Source: Chitinophagaceae bacterium UBA1946 (GTDB lineage: Bacteria; Bacteroidota; Bacteroidia; Chitinophagales; Chitinophagaceae). Taken from it: a stretch of DNA of 33,194 bases. Each line of letters starts with the position of its first letter. The first letter of the stretch is position 1. Position numbers and translations under genes: made by a program. Shown here one piece after another: positions 17,030-25,430 of this stretch. Location: positions 1 to 33,194 of the forward strand of contig DDEU01000017.1 of assembly GCA_002336815.1 (NCBI GenBank), given 5' to 3'. The notes below the pieces were generated by a model, which saw nothing but the letters and a program-made list of their open reading frames with translations, was not told the origin of the DNA and did no database searches.

Positions 17030-17404
17030 TTAGTTTTCCCTGTGAAGGATCGCCAGTAATTTGTCGATGTCAACCGGTTTTGAAATGTAGGCATCGGCGC
17101 CGGCTGCAAAACACTTTTCTTTGTCGCCGGCCATCGCCTGGGCTGTAACGGCCACCAGCCGGATCTTTTCAAGAGCAGGGATCTTCCTGATGAGCCCCAT
17201 CAACTCGTAGCCGTCAATATCCGGCATCATCATGTCTACCAATGCCACCGATATGTCTTTGTGCTCTTTGAGATTTTCCAGCGCCTGTATGCCCCCCGTG
17301 GCGGTAAAGCAGGTAAAGTTCTTTGCCGACAGCACCGCCTTCAGCGCAAAAATGTTGCGTTCGTCATCATCAATAATTAACACCTTGGTTTTGTTACTGT
17401 TCAT
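17030..17404 (-). CDS. Stand-alone receiver-domain response regulator
   Basis: The product is 124 residues, a single REC domain without output. Key residues: acidic pocket IIDDDE (10-15), phosphoacceptor Asp57 in LVDMMMPDIDGYE, Thr87 in AVTAQA and Lys109 in YISKP. It is a CheY-like phosphoacceptor that must signal through protein contacts. It is strikingly similar to the third receiver of the hybrid kinase encoded just upstream (shared DMMMP, DGY, IPAL, VTA, EKC, AAGA, YISKPVD elements), which suggests a local duplication. It starts 6 bp after the hybrid kinase stop and 6 bp before cheR, inside one operon. Confidence 0.93.
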   Translation of the reverse strand: MNSNKTKVLIIDDDERNIFALKAVLSAKNFTCFTATGGIQALENLKEHKDISVALVDMMMPDIDGYELMGLIRKIPALEKIRLVAVTAQAMAGDKEKCFAAGADAYISKPVDIDKLLAILHREN

Positions 17405-17410
17405 ATTTAT

Positions 17411-20400
17411 TCAATATCCTTTTTCGTATAACCATATCCGCAACAGGGAGATCAGTTGATCCATATCCACCGGCTTGGAAATATAATCGGAGGCGCCCGC
17501 CGCAATGCATTTTTCCCGGTCGCCGCTCATGGCCTTTGCCGTAACAGCTATCACGGGAATATTCTTTAAAGCAGGAATAGCACGGATGGCACGGATGCTC
17601 TGGTAACCATCCATATTGGGCATCATCATATCCATCAGCACCACATCCACCGGCTTTACCTTTATCAGCTCCAGCGCTTCGTTACCATCCATGGCAGGTA
17701 TCACATGTACATCGTATTTTTCAAGCGCCTTCGTCATACTGTAAATATTCCTTACATCGTCATCTGCCAGCAGCACATTTTTTCCTTTGAGTACATTTTC
17801 CTGCAGGATCATTTTTTCAAAATCGGGTACGCCTTTTTTACTTTCATTGTCCTGCATCAGGTGAAGAAAAAGCGACACCTCATCCAGTATGCGCTGGTAG
17901 GAATTGGCCGTTTTCATCACGATGGCATCGGCATATTTTTTCAATTTGAATTCTTCCGGCTGTGAAAGACTTTTACCCGTGAAGAGGATGATGGGCAACT
18001 CTTCGAGTCCTTCGTTTTTCCTGATAGTACCCAACAGTGCGTCCGCATTTTTATCAGAAATATTCATGTCAAGTATCACGCAGTTCACGGTTTCTTTGTA
18101 CAAAGCCTGTACGCTGCCTTCAACAGACTGCTGAATTTCTGTGTTTACCTTATAGGTATTGAGATAATAGGCCAGCGCCTTTGCATGTTTGTTGTTCTCT
18201 TCGATGATCAGTACTTTTTTCCCTTTCCTGCCAAGTATAAAATCAATTTTTTCAAAAATCGTATTGAGCTGTTCCGGTGCAATGGGTTTGTTGATAAAAT
18301 CGAGCGCACCCTGCTCCAGGCTTTCTTTTTTTACTTCAAAGGAAGACATTACATGTACCGGTATGTGTTTGGTATGACTGTTTTTCCGGAGCGCTTCCAT
18401 CACCTCCCAACCATTTTTTACCGGCAGTTGTATATCAAGCAGGATGCCGGCCGGCATATATTTCACAGCCAGTTCAATACCTTTATCGCCACGCACTGCC
18501 ACCAGAACCTTGTATCCCTTCTGTCTTGCATACTCAACCAGAAAGCTGGCAAAGTTCACATCGTCTTCTATAACCAGGATCACTTTATCGGCAGCGGTAA
18601 TTGTTTCCCTGTCATCTGCTACATCACCTGGTATGGTGCTGGTATGATAGCGGTCTTCATCTGCCACAGGCAATGGTGAAGCTGGTCCGATCAGCGCCAC
18701 CGGCTGCTGAAGCATGTCCCTGTGCATACCAACAGCACCGGGAAAACTATTGACCGGTATACAGCAAACGAACTGGCTTCCCTTCGATGGGGTACTCGAT
18801 ACCGTTATCATGCCGCCCAGCAGCTTTGCCAGCTCCCTGCTGATGGACAGGCCGAGCCCCGTGCCGCCGTATTTCCGCCTTGTTGAACCATCTTCCTGCT
18901 GGAAGGCTTCAAAGATCAGTTCCTGTTTTTCAGGACTGATTCCGATACCGGTGTCTTTTACCGTAAAGCAAATATGATCCGCCAGGGCAGTGCAGTGCAG
19001 GATGAGTTGTACAGAACCTTTGGAAGTGAATTTGAAAGCATTCGAGAGGAGGTTCTTTAATATTTGTTCTAACCGCAGCCTGTCTGTTACAATACTTTCA
19101 GGCACATCTGCACCTGTTTCAACACGCCATTCCAATTGCTGTTGTTTTGCCAGTGGTTCAAATAATGCAGTGAGACCGTTGGTGATATCAGCTACCTTTA
19201 CTTTTTCGTACTCCACACTCATTTTTCCTGATTCGATCTTTGAAAGATCAAGTATTTCGTCGATCAGTTGCAGCAAGCCATTGCCGGAGCTCTGTATCAC
19301 GGTGGCATACTGTACCTGCTCTTCAGTTAAGTTCTGTTCATTATTTTCCGACATCAACCTTGACAAAAGCAGGATAGAATTCAACGGCGTTCTCAACTCA
19401 TGCGACATATTCGCCAGGAACTCTGATTTATACTTGGTAGATAAGGCAAGGTCTTCCGCTTTTTTTTCTATCTCAGCATTCTTTTGCAGGATCAGTTGAT
19501 TCTTTTGTTCGAGCGCTGCAGATCTTTCTTCCAAAAGGGTATTGGTTTCGATGAGTTCTTCCGACTGCACTTTTAATTCTTCTTCCGATGACTGGAGCTG
19601 CTGTGACTGTTCTTCCAGTTCTGCATTGATCTGCTCCAGTTCCGATTGCTGCGCCATCAATTCTTCCGATTGCGACTGCGTTTCTTCCAGCAATTCCTGC
19701 AGGCGTTGCCGGTTGTGAATGGTGTTGATGGCAATGCCGATATTTTCGCCGATGTTTTCAAACAACTGCATCTCTCTTGCCCCATAACCGTGTATGCTTC
19801 CCAGTTCGATCACCCCGGTTACGCTGCCTTCATAGGTCAACGGGAATGCGATGATGGAAACAGGTTTTAATTCGCCTGCACTAAAACTTATGTGAAAACG
19901 ATCATCTGTTATTCCTGATAACTGCATTGTTTGCCGCAATTGAAAGCATTGGCCTGCCACGCCTTCCCCGGCAATTACCTGTTCGTGTACCCGTTCACGG
20001 GATACTCCGTAAGTTTGCTCCAGCCTGAGTACATTTTCATGCGCTGCAGTATACAGTGCTCCCACCTGGCTGTTGCTGTAACGGGCTATAAAGCTGAGCA
20101 GCTTTTCAGACAGTTCGCTCATTCTTTCGCTGCCGAGGATGGCATTGGAAAGCCCGGCGGCACCAGTTTGCAGCCATTCTTTTTCAGACAGTTTTTCAAA
20201 AGCATGCTGCAGTGATACAGCCATATCATTTAATGATTTTGATATATCACCGATATTATCAGATTGGTTGTCTTCCACACGTATCGTGTAGTCGCCTCCT
20301 GAGATCCTGGATGACACGCTCTGAATGATACCAAGACGGCGGGAGATCGCTGCATCTTTATCAAGGAGTTCCTTCTCAAGCCTTGCTCTCACATCAATAT

Positions 20401-21010
20401 CTTTCGACATTTTTACATAGAACATGATGGTGATGATGATGGCGGCAATGGCTGCAAACACTATCAGTATGGGCGCATAAGAAGAAAAACTTCGCAGGTC
20501 GTTGGTTCTGCTGATGAGCAATACCTTTTCCCTTGTTTCCATTTCGTTTACGATGCTACGTACACTGTCCATAAATATCTTACCGTACTTAAGATCATTG
20601 ATGTCGATGCCTGTGCCTGCTCTTTTCCGATCGATCAGTACCTGCAATCTTGAAAAGCGTTTCTTTACAAGATCATGTAACTGCTGAATATTCTTTTGCT
20701 GTTCAAGGTTATCTGATGTACTGCTTTGAAGGTTGTAGATAAGGCCGATGGTTTTTTCGTAGGAGCCGATATAGGGTTCCAAAAATTCATCCATACCGGT
20801 GAGGAGGTAGCCACGCTGACCTGTTTCAGCATCCTTCATACTAGAAAGCACCTGCTCGAGTTTTAGTACCACTTCATTTGTATGGTCAACCAGTTTGGCG
20901 CTGTTCAGCAGGTTGCGGATGCTGGTAAAAGAAGCCACCGAACTGATGATAAGTATGATGAGTGAAATGCTGAATCCAATAAGGAGATTGCGTTTCATGG
21001 CATTTTTCAT
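17411..21010 (-). CDS. CHASE3-HAMP-GAF hybrid histidine kinase with three receiver domains
   Basis: The product is 1199 residues. Layout: membrane helix 8-28, CHASE3-like extracytoplasmic helical sensor about 30-178 (with AETGQRGYLLTG at 61-72), second membrane helix 179-199, HAMP about 200-270, GAF about 290-435, a long Glu/Gln-rich coiled coil 436-525, HisKA with His537 in MSHELRTP, ATPase domain about 640-755 (N-box NLLSNAFKF, DTGIG 686-690, GGTGLGL 715-721), then receivers REC1 (Asp859, Lys908), REC2 (Asp981) and REC3 (Asp1127, Thr1157, Lys1179). REC2 looks weakened: its acidic pair is Glu937-Glu938 and the lysine is in MKTANS rather than KP. It senses a periplasmic or membrane stimulus and relays phosphate internally and probably to the receiver encoded next. 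It sits 24 bp after the upstream kinase gene. Confidence 0.94.
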   Translation of the reverse strand: MKNAMKRNLLIGFSISLIILIISSVASFTSIRNLLNSAKLVDHTNEVVLKLEQVLSSMKDAETGQRGYLLTGMDEFLEPYIGSYEKTIGLIYNLQSSTSDNLEQQKNIQQLHDLVKKRFSRLQVLIDRKRAGTGIDINDLKYGKIFMDSVRSIVNEMETREKVLLISRTNDLRSFSSYAPILIVFAAIAAIIITIMFYVKMSKDIDVRARLEKELLDKDAAISRRLGIIQSVSSRISGGDYTIRVEDNQSDNIGDISKSLNDMAVSLQHAFEKLSEKEWLQTGAAGLSNAILGSERMSELSEKLLSFIARYSNSQVGALYTAAHENVLRLEQTYGVSRERVHEQVIAGEGVAGQCFQLRQTMQLSGITDDRFHISFSAGELKPVSIIAFPLTYEGSVTGVIELGSIHGYGAREMQLFENIGENIGIAINTIHNRQRLQELLEETQSQSEELMAQQSELEQINAELEEQSQQLQSSEEELKVQSEELIETNTLLEERSAALEQKNQLILQKNAEIEKKAEDLALSTKYKSEFLANMSHELRTPLNSILLLSRLMSENNEQNLTEEQVQYATVIQSSGNGLLQLIDEILDLSKIESGKMSVEYEKVKVADITNGLTALFEPLAKQQQLEWRVETGADVPESIVTDRLRLEQILKNLLSNAFKFTSKGSVQLILHCTALADHICFTVKDTGIGISPEKQELIFEAFQQEDGSTRRKYGGTGLGLSISRELAKLLGGMITVSSTPSKGSQFVCCIPVNSFPGAVGMHRDMLQQPVALIGPASPLPVADEDRYHTSTIPGDVADDRETITAADKVILVIEDDVNFASFLVEYARQKGYKVLVAVRGDKGIELAVKYMPAGILLDIQLPVKNGWEVMEALRKNSHTKHIPVHVMSSFEVKKESLEQGALDFINKPIAPEQLNTIFEKIDFILGRKGKKVLIIEENNKHAKALAYYLNTYKVNTEIQQSVEGSVQALYKETVNCVILDMNISDKNADALLGTIRKNEGLEELPIILFTGKSLSQPEEFKLKKYADAIVMKTANSYQRILDEVSLFLHLMQDNESKKGVPDFEKMILQENVLKGKNVLLADDDVRNIYSMTKALEKYDVHVIPAMDGNEALELIKVKPVDVVLMDMMMPNMDGYQSIRAIRAIPALKNIPVIAVTAKAMSGDREKCIAAGASDYISKPVDMDQLISLLRIWLYEKGY

Positions 21011-21034
21011 AAATCGATTTCTTTTCGCTGTTGA

Positions 21035-22498
21035 TTAAAGACGGTTTAATAAAGGCATGGTAAAATAAAATAAGGAACCCTCACCCGGTTTGCTGTCAAC
21101 TCCAAAATCGGCATTGTGCAGTTTGAGTATTTCAGCAGTGATATATAAACCAATACCAAGGCCCTGCGCAAAACTCCTGGAGTCCGCTACACGGTAAAAT
21201 TTAGAAAACACTTCCGTTTGTTTATCGGCAGGAATGCCAATTCCCCAGTCTCTTACGCCGCAATAAAATTTGCCGTCTTCATTGATGCTGGTAATGATCT
21301 CGATGTTTTTAGCATCCACCGAATATTTTACGGCATTGCTGATGAGGTTGATCAATACCTGCTCCAGTCTTTGTGCATTTCCCCATACAATTACCGGTGC
21401 GCTGGCTGTATAAGTGATGATGTATTTTGGATAAATATCCTGCAGCATCTCCACCGTAGCGGCAAACACCTGCTGCACATTTACTTCTTCCATTACAAAT
21501 TCAAGCTTGCCATTTTTCATCTTCGAAATATCCAGCAACTCACTGATGAGGTTGTGCAACCTGCCCACCTGCTTTAAAATACGGGAGGTAAAAAATTTCA
21601 TTTCTTCACCTTCTACTGCGGCATCAATGATCTCCATATAGCCGTTGATACTGGTGAGTGGTGTTTTGAGTTCATGACTTACCATGCCAACAAAATCGTC
21701 TCTTCTTTTGAGCGCCTGCTTCTGTTCTTCAATGTCCGTAAATGTGCCGACCCATTTTACAATTTTACCTGCTTCATTTACCGGCACCACTCTCAGCAGA
21801 TGGTACTTATATTCCTCCTGTGCAAGCTTTGAGATTCGCAGTTCAAGCTCTAATTCAGTGCCGGCAAGTAGCATCTTTTTCCATTCTGCAACGATACAGG
21901 TATCCTCAGGATGCGTATTGGGGAACTGGCTGAGCGAAGGGGAGTAGTCATACCAGTGCTTGTTCACGTATTCAATGCTGCCATCCGGGCCTGCAGTAAA
22001 AGCGATCTGCGGAATGGAAGAAAGGATGCCATCGAGGTCTTTCGCTTTTTCCTGTATCTGCTGCTGTGCTTTTTTTCTTACTTCTACTTCTGCATGCAGT
22101 TTTTCATGCGCTGCCAGCAGGTCACGATTCTGTTCATACAGGCGGTAAAAAGTTTTTACTTTCAGGATCAGAATATCCGGGTCGATGGGTTTAACGATAT
22201 AGTCGATGGCGCCGGAAGAGTATCCCTTTGTAATGAATTTTTTCTCTGTGTTTACAGCAGATAGAAAAATGATGGGTATATCCCGGGTGATGCTGTTGTC
22301 TGAAAGATACCCTGCAACTTCAAAGCCATCCATGCCCGGCATCTGAACATCCAGGATGATGAGCGCATAGGAATTCTTCAGCGCTTTTTTTAATGCCTCT
22401 TCACCACTGGTGGCCGTATCTACCGGGAAGGAGTGTAACTGGAGAATAGATTTGAGAGAAAATATATTTTCAGGCTTGTCATCAACAATCAGGATCAT
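21035..22498 (-). CDS. Response-regulator/PAS soluble histidine kinase
   Basis: The product is 487 residues with no membrane helix. A receiver at 1-120 (LIVDDKPEN, Asp50 in LDVQMPGMDG, Lys103 in IVKPID) is followed by a short coiled coil (120-155), a PAS fold about 155-260 (PQIAFTAGPDGSIEYVNKHW), HisKA with His275 in MVSHELKTP, and an ATPase domain with N-box NLISNAVKY (384-392), DWGIG (417-421) and QGLGIGL (445-451). An N-terminal receiver coupled to a kinase lets another kinase switch its activity. It is the first gene of the signalling operon, read before the hybrid kinase, receiver, CheR and CheB genes; its upstream 316 bp should contain the operon promoter. Confidence 0.94.
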   Translation of the reverse strand: MILIVDDKPENIFSLKSILQLHSFPVDTATSGEEALKKALKNSYALIILDVQMPGMDGFEVAGYLSDNSITRDIPIIFLSAVNTEKKFITKGYSSGAIDYIVKPIDPDILILKVKTFYRLYEQNRDLLAAHEKLHAEVEVRKKAQQQIQEKAKDLDGILSSIPQIAFTAGPDGSIEYVNKHWYDYSPSLSQFPNTHPEDTCIVAEWKKMLLAGTELELELRISKLAQEEYKYHLLRVVPVNEAGKIVKWVGTFTDIEEQKQALKRRDDFVGMVSHELKTPLTSINGYMEIIDAAVEGEEMKFFTSRILKQVGRLHNLISELLDISKMKNGKLEFVMEEVNVQQVFAATVEMLQDIYPKYIITYTASAPVIVWGNAQRLEQVLINLISNAVKYSVDAKNIEIITSINEDGKFYCGVRDWGIGIPADKQTEVFSKFYRVADSRSFAQGLGIGLYITAEILKLHNADFGVDSKPGEGSLFYFTMPLLNRL

Positions 22499-22814
22499 AT
22501 TTTATAGCATGGTTTGACTTGGTTCTTAAAGCTGGAATTTTTCTGATACATTCAATGTAGCCTGATCGTATCCTGTACCCCAGTTTCCTCAAATAATAAG
22601 CCGTATGCAGCTGATTAAGCAGAATCAATATAGGAAAGACAAGCACCCTTTATTCAAGCGTATTCCCTAATAAATATGTGAAATATATTTCCCGTTTTAA
22701 AAGTAATGGGCATTTAATTCCACGTTTGTTTAACTGTTGATGAGGGAAGAATGGGCTACAAGGAATTGTATTCGGAGAAAGATGTTAAATGCTAAAAATC
22801 ACTGCAAACTCACG
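22499..22814. other. Intergenic region upstream of the signalling operon
   Basis: This 316-bp A/T-rich stretch lies between the LolC/E-type permease stop and the kinase start, both on the minus strand. I see no gene and no clean TAnnTTTG box (the nearest, TATTATTTG on the minus strand, has one base too many between the two halves). There is no strong terminator hairpin. It must contain the promoter for 22498-15651. Confidence 0.5.
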
Positions 22815-24044
22815 TTACCTGAATTGAATGGCCTTTACCGGTTTAATGTTTTTAACCAATATGGTTGGGATGATAAGGGTAGCAAAACAGATGGCCAAGG
22901 TAACCAGGTCAACCAGCATGATTTGCCACCACACAACGGCTGCATGGGCCCTGCTCATGTAATAAGCCTCTTCATCCAGTTTAATAAAACCGGTTCTTTC
23001 CTGCAACCAGCAAATACCCAGGCCAAGCAAGGTGCCTGCAACAATACCGGTGATGGCGATGAGGGAGGTGTTGTATAAAAATACCTGCTGTATCGTCCAG
23101 TCGCTGGCGCCTACTGCTTTTAAGATGCCCGTCATCCTGGTGCGTTCCAGCACGATGATGAGCAGGCAGGTCACCAGGTTTACGATCGCTACCACCATCA
23201 TGATCACAATGAGATAATACTTGATGCTGTCCTGCAACTCCAGCCAGTCGAAAATATTCGGGTTAAGTTGCTTGTAGGTTTTTCGGTTCCAGCCCTGCGG
23301 CGTTTCTTCTTTTATTTTGCTGGCAACCGTATCCGTTAGCCGGTAGTCGTTCAGGTACACTTCGTAACCACCGATCTGGTTGGGCTGCCAGTCGTTGAGG
23401 CGCCGGATAAGATTCAGATCGCAAATGCCAAACTGCTTGTCGTATTCGTCAATGGAAGTTTTAAAGATACCCGCCACTGTTAGTTTTCTTGCCCGCTTGC
23501 TGCCGTCTGGCTGAATGAAAAAAGCCAGTATCCTGTCGTTCACATGCGCATTTAGCTGCGAGGCGATAAAGGCCGATATGTTAATTTCTTCGCTAAAGCC
23601 ACTGTCGGGAAACTTCACCCACCTGCCGGCTGTTAAAAATGGATCCAGTCGTTCATGATCAAAAGAAGCATCTACGCCTTTTACCAAAATACTTTCTATA
23701 TCGTCGCCATAAGTCAATATCACGGATTTGGTGGCGTAGCGCTGCACATTTCTCACCTCCGGCAGGCTTTTCAGGTAAGCTTCTACTGAATCATTCTTTG
23801 TGATCACGTATTCTTCGGCCGTGCTCACCCTGCTCTCAATATCTTTTTGCACATGAATATGTCCCCAAAAGCTGAATACTTTATTGCTGATCACCTGCTG
23901 GAAGCCGTTGAAGAAACTTAGTCCTACGATCATCACCGCCACGCTGATGGTAGTGGCCGCCGTAGCAAGCCTGATGATGAACCTCGAAAAAGTGCGTTCA
24001 CTGTTAAAAGAGATGCGCCGGGCAATAAATGCAGGAAGATTCAA
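22815..24044 (-). CDS. LolC/LolE-type ABC transporter permease (FtsX domain)
   Basis: The product is 409 residues with the LolC/E layout: helix 1 at 22-45, a large periplasmic MacB-like domain about 46-270, then three helices at about 275-299, 326-347 and 370-396. RTRMTGILKAVGAS (301-314) is the FtsX-domain coupling segment. In Gram-negative bacteria such permeases extract lipoproteins from the inner membrane and pass them to LolA. In Bacteroidota many have a LolD ATPase encoded elsewhere, and none is seen here. A LolA-like protein occurs about 17 kb away at 4899-5591, but nothing shows that the two work together. The start is divergent from the DUF5103 gene, with the latter's promoter box 7 bp outside this coding region. 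Confidence 0.9.
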   Translation of the reverse strand: MNLPAFIARRISFNSERTFSRFIIRLATAATTISVAVMIVGLSFFNGFQQVISNKVFSFWGHIHVQKDIESRVSTAEEYVITKNDSVEAYLKSLPEVRNVQRYATKSVILTYGDDIESILVKGVDASFDHERLDPFLTAGRWVKFPDSGFSEEINISAFIASQLNAHVNDRILAFFIQPDGSKRARKLTVAGIFKTSIDEYDKQFGICDLNLIRRLNDWQPNQIGGYEVYLNDYRLTDTVASKIKEETPQGWNRKTYKQLNPNIFDWLELQDSIKYYLIVIMMVVAIVNLVTCLLIIVLERTRMTGILKAVGASDWTIQQVFLYNTSLIAITGIVAGTLLGLGICWLQERTGFIKLDEEAYYMSRAHAAVVWWQIMLVDLVTLAICFATLIIPTILVKNIKPVKAIQFR

Positions 24045-24050
24045 AAGGAA

Positions 24051-24058
24051 TAATTTTG
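24051..24058 (+). promoter_or_regulatory. -7 promoter box of the DUF5103 gene
   Basis: TAATTTTG is an exact match to TAnnTTTG, 34 bp before the ATG at 24092. A clear -33 TTG is not seen. It favours ATG 24092 over an in-frame ATG at 24029, which would precede the promoter. Confidence 0.65.
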
Positions 24059-24091
24059 TTACCTTTCAAAAATAAATATTTTAATCAGCAG

Positions 24092-25384
24092 ATGAGCTTT
24101 TTTAAATTAATACTCGTTTTTGCAATTGTACTCACTGGAAGCAACACTATTTCGGCACAGGTGAATCCTGATGCGGTGTATAATGATAAGATCCATTCTG
24201 TTCGGTTTCATGTGTACGGTGATCAAACTGGCATGCCGGTGTACAAACTCAACAGCGGCGACCGGCTCGAGCTGCATTTTGACGATATGGATGCCCGGGT
24301 AAAAAGTTACTACTACACGTACCAGTTATGCGATTACAACTGGCAACCGGTAAACATCAGTTCCTTTGATTATACCAAAGGTTTTACGCAGATGCGGATC
24401 ACCAACTACCGTTTTTCATCGATTGCCTATACCCGCTATACACATTACCAGGCCATATTGCCGGAGCAAAATTCGGTGCCTTCAAAAAGCGGTAATTATT
24501 TGCTGAAGGTTTTTTTGGATGGTGATACCAGTAAAACGATTTTTACAAGAGCACTGCTCGTCCTTGATTCAAAAAGTTCTGTGAGTGCACAGATCATACA
24601 ACCATTTGCTCCGCAATTCTACAAAACGCATCAGCGTGTAAAGTTCAACGTTAGCCTGCAGGGACTTAACAGTTTTGATGCCAGCAGGCAGGTAAAAGTG
24701 GTAGTGATGCAAAACAACCGTTGGGACAATGCGCAGGGAGGGGGAGTGATGCCAACCTTTATCAGGGGAACCGTGCTGGAATACAACACAGAGAACAGTT
24801 TTGTTTTTCCCGGTGGGAAAGAATGGCGCTGGCTCGATCTCAGGAGCTTTCGTTTGCTAAGTGACCGCATTGACTCATCCAATGATAAAAAGAACAGTGT
24901 TGATATTTATGTAAAGCCGGATATAGACCGCAATGCACAGCGGTATATTTATTATAAAGACCTGGATGGCCAGTACGAAGCCACTACTTATGAAACCATC
25001 AATCCTTATTGGCAGGCAGACTATGCAACAGTGCATTTTAAGTTTGTAACACCTTCAGCGGCTCCCTACCCGGGCAAAGAGCTTTACCTCATCGGGCAAT
25101 TAACCGATTACCAGTTGACGGATGCCAACAAAATGATCTTTAATGAAAGCAAGGGCTTTTATGAAGGCAGCCAGTATTTAAAACAGGGTTATTACGATTA
25201 TGGATACCTGCAGGTTGATAAAAATGATCCTGCACAAAGAACAGCTTTGGAGGGCGACTACTGGGAAACAGAAAACGTGTACACCGTATTGGTCTATTAC
25301 AAATCTTTCACCGACCAGAGCGACCAGCTAATAGGGATCGCCAAAGTAAGTTCAAGGCTCGACCGGCCCGGAATTAGTTTTTAA
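24092..25384 (+). CDS. DUF5103 family secreted protein
   Basis: The start ATG 24092 gives 430 residues with a signal peptide MSFFKLILVFAIVLTGSNTI, cleaved near SAQ. The mature protein has the beta-sandwich pattern of the Bacteroidota-specific DUF5103 family: VYNDKIHSVRFHVYGDQTGMP, LHFDDMDARVKSYYYTYQLC, DYNWQPVNISSFDYTKGF, then a central Ig-like part (VSAQIIQPFAPQFYKTHQRV) and a C-terminal domain ending GDYWETENVYTVLVYYKSF. Function is unknown; many members occur next to outer-membrane or envelope genes. It has its own -7 box and is divergent from the LolC/E permease. The opposing TPR gene ends 46 bp after its stop. Confidence 0.88.
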   Translation: MSFFKLILVFAIVLTGSNTISAQVNPDAVYNDKIHSVRFHVYGDQTGMPVYKLNSGDRLELHFDDMDARVKSYYYTYQLCDYNWQPVNISSFDYTKGFTQMRITNYRFSSIAYTRYTHYQAILPEQNSVPSKSGNYLLKVFLDGDTSKTIFTRALLVLDSKSSVSAQIIQPFAPQFYKTHQRVKFNVSLQGLNSFDASRQVKVVVMQNNRWDNAQGGGVMPTFIRGTVLEYNTENSFVFPGGKEWRWLDLRSFRLLSDRIDSSNDKKNSVDIYVKPDIDRNAQRYIYYKDLDGQYEATTYETINPYWQADYATVHFKFVTPSAAPYPGKELYLIGQLTDYQLTDANKMIFNESKGFYEGSQYLKQGYYDYGYLQVDKNDPAQRTALEGDYWETENVYTVLVYYKSFTDQSDQLIGIAKVSSRLDRPGISF

Positions 25385-25430
25385 TTCATGCTTGCGAAAA
25401 CGTATCAGCCCGGCAATTTCTTTCTTGTTG

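Noticed and set aside
18185..18679. Plus-strand frame of 164 codons inside the hybrid kinase gene
   Set aside because: Antisense to receiver domains with intact active-site residues; Phe/His-rich composition typical of a shadow frame.
24029..24091. Earlier in-frame ATG for the DUF5103 gene
   Set aside because: It lies upstream of the TAATTTTG box and would put 21 residues before a clear signal peptide.
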